Assembly: GCA_021299455.1 (NCBI GenBank)
Contig: JAJTGQ010000045.1
Coordinates: 1 to 64,000 of the forward strand
Direction: 5' to 3'
Source: Flammeovirgaceae bacterium
GTDB lineage: Bacteria; Bacteroidota; Bacteroidia; Cytophagales; Cyclobacteriaceae
Length of the DNA: 64,000 bases
Each line of letters opens with the position of its first letter. Position 1 is the stretch's first letter. Under the pieces are notes generated by a model, which searched no databases, was not told the origin of the DNA, and worked only from the letters and a program-made list of their open reading frames with translations. Shown piece by piece: positions 35,562 through 44,456 of the stretch. A program made the position numbers and the translations under genes.

Positions 35562-36572
35562 ATGCTAAAAATCGATAGCCACACGCACATTCTCCCCAAA
35601 AAAATGCCCAATTGGAGCGAGAAATTTGGCTATGGCGATTTCATCTATCTTCAACACCACAAAAAAGGAGTTGCCAAAATGATGCGCGGAAATCAATTTT
35701 TCCGCGAAATCAAAAGCAATTGCTGGGATGCCGAAGAACGTGTTGAAGAATACAAACAATTCAATACGCAGGTGCAGGTGGTTTGTACAATTCCAGTCAT
35801 GTTTTCCTATTGGGCAAAGGCGTTAGATTGCCTTGCCCTCTCAGAATTCCTGAATGATCATATTGGCAAGCTGGTCGAGAAATATCCTAAGCAATATATC
35901 GGACTTGGAACAGTTCCGATGCAAGATGCCGAGCTTGCGGTAAAAGAATTGGAACGCTTTAAAGAGATCGGGCTCGTTGGCTTACAGATTGGCTCCAACA
36001 TCAATGACGAAAACTTAAATGAAGAACGCTTCTACCCTATTTTCGAAGCCTGTGAAAGATTGAATTTGGCGGTGATGGTTCACCCCTGGAATATGATGGG
36101 TGAAAAACATATGCAGCGTTATTGGTTGCCTTGGTTGGTGGGAATGCCCGCTGAGACATCACGTGCAATTTGTTCAATGATTTTTGGAGGCATTTTTGAA
36201 AAGTTGCCAAAACTTCGAGTGATGTTTGCCCATGCCGGAGGATCTTTTCTGCCAACAATCGGCAGAATAGAGCATGGATTTGATTGCCGCCCGGATTTAG
36301 TGGCCATCGATAACAACTTTAATCCACGGAATTACATCTCAAAGTTTTGGGTGGATAGCATTACTCATGACCCGCTCATATTAGAATATGTTTTGAAGCT
36401 ACAAGGATCAAAAAAAGTAATGCTAGGCTCAGATTATCCATTCCCTTTGGGTGATTTAGAAATTGGCAAGTTTATTGAAGAGATGAATTTAAGCGAGCAA
36501 GTAAAGGAAGATATATTTTGCAACTCCGTGTTAGAATGGCTCGATTTGCCAAAAAGTAATTTTAGTAATTGA
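35562..36572 (+). CDS. 2-amino-3-carboxymuconate-6-semialdehyde decarboxylase (ACMSD)
   Basis: 336 aa amidohydrolase-superfamily decarboxylase of the kynurenine branch of tryptophan breakdown. Zinc ligands are visible: HTH at the N-terminus (DSHTHILPKK), the His in MVHPWN and the Asp in LGSDYPFPLG. Blocks such as IPVMFSYWAKALDCL, YWLPWLVGMPAETS and FAHAGGSFLPT closely match the animal enzyme as I remember it, so the specific name is well supported. ATG 35562 is used; TTG 35541 is possible. No other kynurenine gene is in the window. It is co-directional with the oxidoreductase genes but probably unrelated in pathway. Confidence 0.92.
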   Translation: MLKIDSHTHILPKKMPNWSEKFGYGDFIYLQHHKKGVAKMMRGNQFFREIKSNCWDAEERVEEYKQFNTQVQVVCTIPVMFSYWAKALDCLALSEFLNDHIGKLVEKYPKQYIGLGTVPMQDAELAVKELERFKEIGLVGLQIGSNINDENLNEERFYPIFEACERLNLAVMVHPWNMMGEKHMQRYWLPWLVGMPAETSRAICSMIFGGIFEKLPKLRVMFAHAGGSFLPTIGRIEHGFDCRPDLVAIDNNFNPRNYISKFWVDSITHDPLILEYVLKLQGSKKVMLGSDYPFPLGDLEIGKFIEEMNLSEQVKEDIFCNSVLEWLDLPKSNFSN

Positions 36573-36580
36573 CATACTCT

Positions 36581-37210
36581 GTGATTAAAACCAATCTCCT
36601 GTTTTTTCTATTCAGCATCGTTTCAGTAGTTACGCTCGTTGCGCAAACCGAGAAAGAAAAAATTCAGCAAATAGAAACGCAAAAGCAAATAGATAAACAA
36701 CGAAAACTCACCACAAAACTCGATTCAGCGATTCGTCTAATGGAAGAAGGTCAATACGAACAAGCTGACGCAAAATTCAAGGCGGTTTTAAGAGAAATCA
36801 AAAGCGTACCGTCCGATTTAACCTACCATTTTGGAAAGAACTCTTTCCTGCTCGGAAAATACAAACAAAGCGTTGACTGGCTGACCAAGTATATACAACT
36901 GAAGGGAACAAGTGGTCAATTTTCAGAAGCGGCCGTTGGGTGGTTGTCACAGGCTGAAGGAGAATTGATTAAAGAAAAAGAACGCGAAGCAAAACTTGCC
37001 TCTGAAGTACTGTCCAGTGATTTTACCATCGACTGTGGCCCTACGGGAAAGGTAGCCTGCACTATCTGCAAAGGGTCGACAGTTGTTGTGAAGAAAAATT
37101 ACTTTGGAGATACTTATTCTACTTGTCAATACTGCCACAAATTAGGCTATCTCACGTGCGAAGAATACAATCTGCTGCTCAAAGGCAAATTAAAACCAAG
37201 TGCTGACTAG
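36581..37210 (+). CDS. Exported protein with TPR-like helices and a C-terminal zinc ribbon
   Basis: 209 aa from GTG 36581, which gives a classic signal peptide (IKTNLLFFLFSIVSVVTLVAQ). A TTG at 36569 that overlaps the ACMSD stop is the alternative; no ATG exists. Residues about 25-130 are charged helices with a TPR-like EEGQYEQADAKFKAVL motif. The last 60 residues contain CTIC and CQYC about 25 residues apart, arranged like a DnaJ-type or rubredoxin-like zinc ribbon. Paired CxxC motifs in an exported protein are unusual. Function unknown. Confidence 0.75.
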   Translation: MIKTNLLFFLFSIVSVVTLVAQTEKEKIQQIETQKQIDKQRKLTTKLDSAIRLMEEGQYEQADAKFKAVLREIKSVPSDLTYHFGKNSFLLGKYKQSVDWLTKYIQLKGTSGQFSEAAVGWLSQAEGELIKEKEREAKLASEVLSSDFTIDCGPTGKVACTICKGSTVVVKKNYFGDTYSTCQYCHKLGYLTCEEYNLLLKGKLKPSAD

Positions 37211-37272
37211 CAATCTATCGCTGGCTGAGAATTTCTACGATATCTCTATCTTTGCAACCTTGAAGTTAGATT

Positions 37273-38340
37273 ATGCCACTCTATAATCGCATCAGCGGAA
37301 AAGAACTGAAGGCCAAGTTAAAGGAAGCACGCGAACCGCGTTCGACTATTTCTTTTTATAAATACCATCAACTGTCGGATCCCAAGGTGTTTAGAGACAA
37401 ACTCTACCAATTATTTGAATCCGTGCAGGTGTTAGGGCGCATCTATTTAGCTAACGAGGGAATCAATGCGCAGATCAGCGTGCCTACTGAACATCTAGAT
37501 TTCTTTAAAAACCAATTGTATAGCATTCCATTCTTAAATGGCGTTCGACTCAATACCGCAGTTGACGATAACGGCAAGTCATTTTTTAAATTGAAAATTC
37601 TGGTTAGGAACAAAATTGTTGCTGATGGATTAAACGATGCCACCTTTGATGTTACAGACCGAGGCGTACATGTAGGAGCACGAGCATTTAACGAACTGGC
37701 AGAGAAAAAAGATACGATCATTGTGGACATGCGAAACCACTACGAAAGTGAGGTGGGCCATTTTCGAAATGCGATTTGCCCCGATGTCGATACGTTCCGG
37801 GAAGAGTTAAAAGTGGTGGAAGAACTACTGCACGAAAAACGAGACCAGAATCTATTGATGTACTGCACAGGTGGCATTCGTTGTGAAAAAGCAAGTGCTT
37901 GGTTTAAGCACCGCGGCTTTAAAAATGTTTTCCAATTAGATGGAGGTATTATTGAATACGCCAAGCAAGTAAAAGAACAAGGACTCGAGAATAAATTTAT
38001 AGGCAAAAATTTTGTCTTTGACGAGCGCCTTGGCGAACGTATTACAGAAGACGTCATCAGCAAATGTCATCAGTGCGGAAAGCCCTGTGATGACCATACA
38101 AACTGCAAAAATGATGGCTGCCATTTGTTGTTCATTCAATGTAAAGAATGCGCTGAACGTTTTGATGGATGCTGCACCAATGAATGCAAAGAAACTATTG
38201 GCCTACCGATAGACGTACAAAAAGAGATTCGCAAGGGGATAAATAAAGGGCGACAAGTATTTAAAAAAGGAAGAGCGCTGAAGGTTGAGAATCAAAAAGA
38301 AGTCAGAAGTAAGAATTTGGAATACAGAAGTCAGATATAA
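37273..38340 (+). CDS. trhO: tRNA uridine(34) hydroxylase TrhO (rhodanese family)
   Basis: 355 aa. It catalyses O2-dependent 5-hydroxylation of U34 in tRNA. The N-terminal ferredoxin-like domain (SFYKYHQLSDP...ANEGINAQIS) is followed by the rhodanese domain with the active-site loop YCTGGIRCEK and QLDGGIIEY. A Cys-rich C-terminal block (CHQCGKPCDDHTNC, then CKECAERFDGCC) is typical. The last 15 residues (KEVRSKNLEYRSQI) are read from an intergenic-type inverted repeat and are probably an appended tail. It is monocistronic with no clear promoter match. Confidence 0.95.
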   Translation: MPLYNRISGKELKAKLKEAREPRSTISFYKYHQLSDPKVFRDKLYQLFESVQVLGRIYLANEGINAQISVPTEHLDFFKNQLYSIPFLNGVRLNTAVDDNGKSFFKLKILVRNKIVADGLNDATFDVTDRGVHVGARAFNELAEKKDTIIVDMRNHYESEVGHFRNAICPDVDTFREELKVVEELLHEKRDQNLLMYCTGGIRCEKASAWFKHRGFKNVFQLDGGIIEYAKQVKEQGLENKFIGKNFVFDERLGERITEDVISKCHQCGKPCDDHTNCKNDGCHLLFIQCKECAERFDGCCTNECKETIGLPIDVQKEIRKGINKGRQVFKKGRALKVENQKEVRSKNLEYRSQI

Positions 38341-38394
38341 AATGTGAGTAGTAATAATTAAATAAATCTACATTCTAACTTCTACCTTCTTTTT
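38294..38394. repeat. Imperfect inverted repeat spanning the trhO 3' end
   Basis: Bases 38294-38316 and the reverse complement of 38372-38394 agree at 20 of 23 positions around AAAAAGAAG-AGAAGT-AGAAT. The left arm lies inside the trhO frame and the right arm in the trhO-mogA spacer. The core AGAAGTCAGAAG (38298-38309) recurs in reverse orientation between thrC and thrB (46488-46499), so this appears to be a dispersed intergenic sequence. Confidence 0.7.
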
Positions 38395-38406
38395 TAACCT
38401 CAATTG

Positions 38407-38928
38407 ATGATTAGAATAGGCATTATTAACGTTTCTGACCGCGCTAGCAAGGGTATCTACGAAGATATTCCGGGTCAGGCAATTGTTTCCACACTCAATG
38501 AATATTTGACGAGTCCCTGGGAAAAAGAATATGCCGTAGTCCCCGATGAGCAGACCCAAATAGAAAAGACGCTTATCGAGATGGCCGATGAAAAACAGTG
38601 CTGCCTGATTGTAACTTGTGGAGGAACGGGACCGGCCAAACGAGACGTGACACCAGAGGCGACAGAAGCGGTGTGTGATAAGATGATGCCGGGATTTGGC
38701 GAATTAATGAGAGCTACGAGCCTGCAATATGTCCCGACCGCTATACTATCCCGTCAAACGGCTGGTATTAGAAACAAAACTTTAATTGTAAATTTGCCCG
38801 GGAAGCCCGCTGCAATCCGTCAGTGTTTGGATGCGGTGTTTCCTGCTATTCCTTATTGTATTGATCTCCTGGAAGGTCCGTTTTTGCAGTGCAATGAGAC
38901 AGTAATAAAGGTTTTTAGACCGAAATAA
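38407..38928 (+). CDS. mogA: Molybdopterin adenylyltransferase (MogA/MoaB type)
   Basis: 173 aa from ATG 38407. It adenylates molybdopterin before molybdate insertion. Motifs are INVSDRASKGIYEDIPG at the N-terminus, the MPT-binding VTCGGTGPAKRDVTPEA segment (about 70-86) and LPGKPAAIRQCLDAVFPAIPYCIDLL near the C-terminus. No other molybdenum cofactor gene is nearby. It precedes the M23 peptidase by 41 bp but the two are unlikely to be functionally linked. Confidence 0.93.
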   Translation: MIRIGIINVSDRASKGIYEDIPGQAIVSTLNEYLTSPWEKEYAVVPDEQTQIEKTLIEMADEKQCCLIVTCGGTGPAKRDVTPEATEAVCDKMMPGFGELMRATSLQYVPTAILSRQTAGIRNKTLIVNLPGKPAAIRQCLDAVFPAIPYCIDLLEGPFLQCNETVIKVFRPK

Positions 38929-38969
38929 TACATACGTGAATTCATTATTGCCCATTAAAAAGCAAATCT

Positions 38970-39950
38970 ATGGCACGAATTAAATATTACTACGACACTG
39001 AAACCTGTAAATATGAGCGCATAAAAACCACCTCGGGCGACATTTTTTTGAATGCGCTTGGGTTGCTTTCGCTTACGTTAGCCATGGCCGTTGGGTTAGT
39101 TGTTTTGTACAGCAACTACTTTGAATCACCGCGCGAATTACTTCTATCCAATGAAGTAAAGGAGATGGAATATCTATATCAAAATTTAAACAAGGAAGTA
39201 AGCAAACTGGATAACGAACTTGCTCATTTAGAGCATCGAGACGATAACATCTATCGCGCTGTGTTGGGCGCTGAGCCGATAGACAAGAGCGTGAGAGAAG
39301 CAGGTGTCGGGGGCGTAGATCGGTATGAAGACATCAAAAAGAAGGACCTCGTGCACGAAGACTTCCTTATCAAATTGCACGAACGAGTAGATAAGTTAAA
39401 GCGTAAAGTCTACATAGAATCAAAATCCCAGGACGATGTAATTGCGTTAGCTGAGAACAAAGAAAAGTTGTTTGCTGCAATCCCTGCTATTCAACCCGTT
39501 GCCAACAAAGAATTGATTGCGCTCGCTTCTGGATTTGGCATGCGTATTCATCCTGTGTACAAAGTTCGCAAAATGCACACGGGTGTCGATTTTGCAGCAG
39601 CCATTGGAACACCCATCTACGCTACCGCAGATGGTATCATCGATAAATTAGAAGTTAGCTTTAGCGGCTATGGAAAACAACTGGAAATCGACCATGGTTT
39701 TGGCTATCGTACACGATTTGCGCACATGCACGGTTTTGCAGTTCGTCTTGGACAAAAAGTAAAAAGAGGTGACCTGATTGGGTATGTAGGTGAAACAGGT
39801 CTTTCTACTGCGCCCCATTTACACTACGAGGTTTTTGTAAATGGTATTCACGTAAATCCAATTCATTATTTCTTCAATGACCTGAATGCCAAGGAATATG
39901 AAAAGGTCATCGAACTGGCCTCTATTGAGAATCAGTCATTAGGCATGTAG
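38970..39950 (+). CDS. M23-family metallopeptidase (LytM-type, membrane anchored)
   Basis: 326 aa. A cytoplasmic N-terminus of about 30 residues and one membrane segment (FLNALGLLSLTLAMAVGLVVLY, about 26-47) are followed by a periplasmic coiled coil (about 55-160) and a LytM domain. Zinc ligands are HTGVDF (His, Asp) and HLHYE (His), with GMRIHPVYK and AHMHG also conserved, so it should be active on peptidoglycan cross-links. The architecture resembles Bacteroidota cell-wall hydrolases tied to division or morphology. Confidence 0.93.
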   Translation: MARIKYYYDTETCKYERIKTTSGDIFLNALGLLSLTLAMAVGLVVLYSNYFESPRELLLSNEVKEMEYLYQNLNKEVSKLDNELAHLEHRDDNIYRAVLGAEPIDKSVREAGVGGVDRYEDIKKKDLVHEDFLIKLHERVDKLKRKVYIESKSQDDVIALAENKEKLFAAIPAIQPVANKELIALASGFGMRIHPVYKVRKMHTGVDFAAAIGTPIYATADGIIDKLEVSFSGYGKQLEIDHGFGYRTRFAHMHGFAVRLGQKVKRGDLIGYVGETGLSTAPHLHYEVFVNGIHVNPIHYFFNDLNAKEYEKVIELASIENQSLGM

Positions 39951-40028
39951 AAAAATTCTTGGCCGCCATTACTTAAGGTCAGTAAGATTTATAAAGAATA
40001 AGGTAACTTGGATATAAGTCAATTTGTA

Positions 40029-40958
40029 ATGCTGAAAAGGATATTCATCGTAATTGTTACCTGTCTTTCCGTATTTCAATCAGTCGCCCAAGGATGCAGT
40101 GATGCAGGTTTCTGCACGATGGGTGCAATGAAGCCTGATCAACCTTACAATAAGAAGCTCGAGTTTAAACTTCGCACTATGGAGCTGAGCTTTTATCGTG
40201 GCACTACTAATCTCACACCGATTGTGTATGTAACTACTGTCGATCTAAACTTTAGTTTGAACAGGCGAACTACGTTTCAGGTTAAATTGCCTTTTCAGTT
40301 TGTGGATGGTAAACTGGCATCCACCTCATCTCTGGGAGATATCTCGCTTTGCTTCACTCGCAATATCTTTTCGTCAGACAGGTTTGATGTTAATCTTTCC
40401 ATTGGCGGCAAAATCCCCACGAATTCGTCCAACAAAAACACGCAGGGACTGCCACTGCCCATGTACTACCAAACCAGTTTGGGTACGTATGATGCGATAG
40501 CAGGTCTCTCGTTAGTTAACCGCAATTGGTTATTCGCAACAGGTATCCAAGTTCCACTAAATCAGAACAGCAATGAATTCGTATGGTCACCCTGGGATGA
40601 TACAGCAGAGAAAGATTATGTGCGTCAGTATGCGCTTGCTAAAGATTTAAAACGGGGTATCGATGTAATGCTGCGGGTAGAAAGAAACTTTCGGCTGTCT
40701 CGTTTCAATTTTTCAATTGGACTTTTGCCTATCTATCGAGTTACACGAGATGAATTCACAAATTCCGGAGGTGAACGAAAAGTGCCAGACGAAGCAATGG
40801 GTTTAGCTCTATCAGGAATTATTACGGGTGGATACAGTTTCAATACCCAATCCGGACTTCGGCTTTTGCTCGGACACAAAATTGTTCAACGAGAGCTAAA
40901 TCCTGATGGACTTACCCGCGAGTTTGTTAGTTCCCTTACTTATATTCACAGATTCTGA
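40029..40958 (+). CDS. Outer-membrane beta-barrel protein coupled to the CHAT protease
   Basis: 309 aa from ATG 40029 (a TTG at 40008 also lies in frame). The signal peptide ends SVAQ, followed by an unusual mature start GCSDAGFCTMGAM with two Cys, then amphipathic strands (MELSFYRGTTNLTPIVYVTTVDLNF, cut here for brevity to its ends) and a final strand ending YIHRF. That C-terminal Phe is a barrel-assembly signal. It probably forms a 10-12-stranded barrel. Its stop codon shares one base with the start of the TPR-CHAT gene, so the pair is almost certainly co-translated. Confidence 0.8.
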   Translation: MLKRIFIVIVTCLSVFQSVAQGCSDAGFCTMGAMKPDQPYNKKLEFKLRTMELSFYRGTTNLTPIVYVTTVDLNFSLNRRTTFQVKLPFQFVDGKLASTSSLGDISLCFTRNIFSSDRFDVNLSIGGKIPTNSSNKNTQGLPLPMYYQTSLGTYDAIAGLSLVNRNWLFATGIQVPLNQNSNEFVWSPWDDTAEKDYVRQYALAKDLKRGIDVMLRVERNFRLSRFNFSIGLLPIYRVTRDEFTNSGGERKVPDEAMGLALSGIITGGYSFNTQSGLRLLLGHKIVQRELNPDGLTREFVSSLTYIHRF

Positions 40959-43612
40959 TGAAACAATTTCTATTATTCTGTTTCATACTTACTTTTTATG
41001 GGTCTTTGGCTCAAAAGAATCTAAAAAAAATAGATTCGCTTGTGAAAGTGGCTGCTTATAGAGAAGCACTACAACTTCTGCGGGTTGAAAAACAAACACT
41101 TGAAAATGACTCAATTTCGTTTTTAGAAAATACCGAGGCTGAAATTTTAATCACCCAAGGTAATCTGAGTGAAGCAGAGAAGGTGCTCTCTAACATTAAG
41201 ATTTCAACACCTTACCTGCAAGCGATTACCCAATCGACAACAGGTTTTTTGAATTTAAATAAGGGACGCTATGACCTTGCCAATGAAACCCTTCAAGCCG
41301 CACTGGCTGCTTTCCAATCTACTGGCAAATCAAATACGAAGGAAGCAGCTCGTTGCCTTGCCAATATTGCTTCATATTACCTGGCTACTGGTAAGTACAA
41401 TAAAGCAGAAGAATATGAAACCATTGCGCTCCAACTCAGGCAAAAACTCTTTGGTGAGAGCAGCGAAGAGGTTGCAGCCTCATACAATAACTTAGGAACT
41501 ATATATCTTAGCTCAGATCCTGACCGTTCGTTAGATTATTACGAGAAAGCTTTGACTACTTACCAACAGCTTCATCGTGGCAATCACCCGAAATTAGCCA
41601 TAGCAAACACCAACATCGGCATAGCCTACAACCAATTAGAATTGTATGGAGATGCCATCAACTCATTTGATACTGCGAAAAAAATATGGGAGCAAATCTA
41701 CCCTGACGGTCATCCTAATCTTGCCATTGTTTTACAAAATATCGGAAGCGCTTATTCGAAACAGAAAAACCCAAAAGTTGCCGAAGAGTTTTATGACAAA
41801 GCAATCTCAATTTACACGAAGTCCTATGGAACCAAACACCCGGATTTGGCGAGCGCTCTCAATAGTCTTGGCAGTTTACAATTAAACAATAACGAATACG
41901 ACAAATCGATAGCAACTTTTCAAAAGAGCATTGTTGCGAATGCTCCATCATTTAATAGTTTAGACCTTGAAAGTTACCCAATTGGATCTGATTATTATAA
42001 CCCGATGGTGCTTGTCTACTCTATCAACTTCAAAGCAAAGGCACTGGAATCCAAATATCTTGGCAGATCACTCAAATTAAATGACCTCAAGATTGCTCTG
42101 CAATGCATTTATAAGTGCGATTCCTTGATAGATGACATTCGACATCAAAGCACCGATGAACAAGATAAACTGGCGCTTGGTAATATTGCTACCGAAGTCT
42201 ACGAAGTGGGAGTAAGGGTGGCCCACACGATAGGCGAAAACAGTATCAACCCAAGAGCCTATTTTGAAAAAGCTTTTTATTTCGCTGAAAAGAGTAAATC
42301 TTCTGTTCTCCTGGAATCTATAGCAGAAACCCAAGCAAAGTCTTTTGCAGGCATTCCACAAGAACTGCTTGATCAAGAATTGAAAATCAAATCATCGATT
42401 GCTGTTTTAGTACAAAAACTCACTCAGAAACCAGCCGAGCAAGAAGAGAAGGAAATCAGAGAAAAACTATTTGTATTAAACAATGAATACACCTCTTTCG
42501 TAAAAAAACTCGAGAAAGATTTCCCTAAATATTTCAATCTGAAATTTAGTCAACGGATAAACACAGTATCAGACATTCAGAACCAGTTGGACGCTACAAC
42601 AGGTTTAATTAGCTATTTCTTAGCGGAGAAAACGAATAGGCTTTATCAATTTTCTGTTACGAAGCAACGTTTTAAAATCAAAGATTCCTCCATTCCCCCT
42701 GACTTGAATCGACTGCTCAAAGGTTTTATGAATAGCATTCTGTTTAGCAACTTTGAAACCTACAAAAAAACTTCACTCCCGATTGCCGCTTTACTAAAAC
42801 CAAATGTCGATCGTCAAATAAAAGAGTTAGTTGTTATTCCAACAGGACGGCTTGGAACAATTCCTTTTGATGCACTGCCAAGCGGCAGAATAAAAGGAAC
42901 AAACTTTAATCAGGTATCGTACTGGTTGAAGGAATACGCCATCTCCTACGAGTTTGCGTCCAATCTATTTACTCAAAAGGGCAGAGAAAAATTAGCTACT
43001 GAAAGTCCAACCATCTTCCTCTGTGCACCGGTAACTTTTCCTGAAAAAGATAACCTGAGCCAATTGCCTGGAACCGAAAAAGAAGTAAACAACATCTCAC
43101 AACTTTTTGCAAATTCAAAGTCGGTGAAGTTTGAAGATGCAACCGAGACGGTCATCAAGTCCAAACAGATTTCAAACTTCAACTATTTACATTTTGCCAC
43201 ACATGGTATTGTAGACGAAGAAAACCCTGAGTCATCTAAAATATTTCTACAAACGACCGATGCAGATGATGGAAACTTATATGCTGGCGAGATTTATAAC
43301 CTAGAACTAAATGCAAACCTTGCGGTACTTTCTGCTTGTCAGACTGGCTTAGGAAAAATTTCAAAAGGTGAAGGTGTGATTGGATTGTCACGTGCGTTGA
43401 CATATGCAGGAGCAAAAAATATTGTGGTTTCTTTTTGGAGCGTTGCCGATGAATCCACTTCAAAGCTTATGACAGACTTTTACACAAACCTTCTCGGCAC
43501 CAAATCCATTCATTTTAACAGATCATTGCAACAAGCAAAGCTGAAAATGTCGAAGACTATTGAGTATTCAAATCCATTCTTCTGGGCTCCGTTTGTGCTA
43601 CTTGGAAAATAA
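40958..43612 (+). CDS. Exported TPR-CHAT caspase-like protease
   Basis: 884 aa. The signal peptide ends near YGSLAQ (about 19). At least six tetratricopeptide repeats (about 85-320) follow, for example ARCLANIASYYLATGKYNKAEEY and AIANTNIGIAYNQLELYGDAI. A helical linker leads to a C-terminal CHAT domain (about 560-884). The peptidase dyad is His749 (HFATHG) and Cys794 (LSACQTG), followed by GEGVIGLSRAL and SFWSVADEST. The domain is of the clan CD (caspase/separase) type. Most described TPR-CHAT proteins act in the cytoplasm, whereas this one carries an export signal and is coupled to a barrel. A strong terminator follows. Confidence 0.93.
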   Translation: MKQFLLFCFILTFYGSLAQKNLKKIDSLVKVAAYREALQLLRVEKQTLENDSISFLENTEAEILITQGNLSEAEKVLSNIKISTPYLQAITQSTTGFLNLNKGRYDLANETLQAALAAFQSTGKSNTKEAARCLANIASYYLATGKYNKAEEYETIALQLRQKLFGESSEEVAASYNNLGTIYLSSDPDRSLDYYEKALTTYQQLHRGNHPKLAIANTNIGIAYNQLELYGDAINSFDTAKKIWEQIYPDGHPNLAIVLQNIGSAYSKQKNPKVAEEFYDKAISIYTKSYGTKHPDLASALNSLGSLQLNNNEYDKSIATFQKSIVANAPSFNSLDLESYPIGSDYYNPMVLVYSINFKAKALESKYLGRSLKLNDLKIALQCIYKCDSLIDDIRHQSTDEQDKLALGNIATEVYEVGVRVAHTIGENSINPRAYFEKAFYFAEKSKSSVLLESIAETQAKSFAGIPQELLDQELKIKSSIAVLVQKLTQKPAEQEEKEIREKLFVLNNEYTSFVKKLEKDFPKYFNLKFSQRINTVSDIQNQLDATTGLISYFLAEKTNRLYQFSVTKQRFKIKDSSIPPDLNRLLKGFMNSILFSNFETYKKTSLPIAALLKPNVDRQIKELVVIPTGRLGTIPFDALPSGRIKGTNFNQVSYWLKEYAISYEFASNLFTQKGREKLATESPTIFLCAPVTFPEKDNLSQLPGTEKEVNNISQLFANSKSVKFEDATETVIKSKQISNFNYLHFATHGIVDEENPESSKIFLQTTDADDGNLYAGEIYNLELNANLAVLSACQTGLGKISKGEGVIGLSRALTYAGAKNIVVSFWSVADESTSKLMTDFYTNLLGTKSIHFNRSLQQAKLKMSKTIEYSNPFFWAPFVLLGK

Positions 43613-43640
43613 AAAACCTGACCGTTTCGGGTCAGGTTTT
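43613..43640 (+). terminator. Rho-independent terminator after the CHAT gene
   Basis: An 11-bp stem AAAACCTGACC (43613-43623) / GGTCAGGTTTT (43630-43640) with a 6-nt loop begins immediately after the stop codon. The T run is within the 3' arm. It closes the barrel-CHAT unit. Confidence 0.88.
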
Positions 43641-43792
43641 ACACAGTCTAAACGCTATGGCAAATAGGTTTTTCGTGTGCTTTAGAGAACCCCAAAGTAG
43701 GGAGTTGAGTTTCATTTTTCCTAAACATTTTGTAAAACTTTGTTAAAACTTAAAAAATGGCCTTTTTTGAGCCAAAATCACAATATCTGTAA

Positions 43793-44446
43793 ATGATAGA
43801 GGATAACTACCGCCAGCGAGGGTTGCGCAACAACCTGGTTAAAAAACTGCGTTTAAAAGGGATTTTGGATGAAGAAGTACTGGCGGCAATCGGAAAAGTG
43901 CCCAGACACGCGTTTTTTGATGATGCCCTACTCAGCCATGCTTATGAGGACAAAGCCTTCCCAATTGGGGAGGGACAGACCATTTCTCAGCCTTATACGG
44001 TAGCCTTCCAGACTGAGAAGCTCCGTATTAGGCCGAGCGACAAAGTGCTTGAAATCGGTACAGGTTCTGGCTACCAGGCCGCCATTTTGGTGGAGATGGG
44101 TGCCAAGGTTTACACCATTGAATTTCAAAAAAAGCTTTACGAGCGTACAAAAGAGTTTCTGCCGAGTCTTGGCTACAAACCTTACTTCTTCTTTGGAGAT
44201 GGATCGAAGGGTATCCTAAGCAAAGCTCCATTTGATAAGATTATTGTGACCGCTGGCGCACCTGTTATCCCGACTGCGTTAATCGAACAGCTGGCAGAAG
44301 GCGGCATTATGATTATACCCGTAGGCGATAGAGAAAAGCAAATGATGCTGAAGATAACCAAACGAAATGGAAAAATTACTCAAGAGGAGTTTGATAACTT
44401 CGCTTTTGTTCCACTGCTTGGTGAACAAGGATGGGGTGGAAAATAA
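43793..44446 (+). CDS. pcm: Protein-L-isoaspartate O-methyltransferase
   Basis: 217 aa. It repairs isoaspartyl residues in damaged proteins using SAM. Characteristic parts are VPRHAFFDDAL, AYEDKAFPIGEGQTISQPYTVAF (shortened: the GEGQTISQP core), the SAM site LEIGTGSGYQAA and FDKIIVTAGAP with IPVGDREKQ. Length is normal. It begins a short plus-strand pair with a secreted hypothetical gene 10 bp downstream. Confidence 0.95.
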   Translation: MIEDNYRQRGLRNNLVKKLRLKGILDEEVLAAIGKVPRHAFFDDALLSHAYEDKAFPIGEGQTISQPYTVAFQTEKLRIRPSDKVLEIGTGSGYQAAILVEMGAKVYTIEFQKKLYERTKEFLPSLGYKPYFFFGDGSKGILSKAPFDKIIVTAGAPVIPTALIEQLAEGGIMIIPVGDREKQMMLKITKRNGKITQEEFDNFAFVPLLGEQGWGGK

Positions 44447-44456
44447 TTTTTTACGC

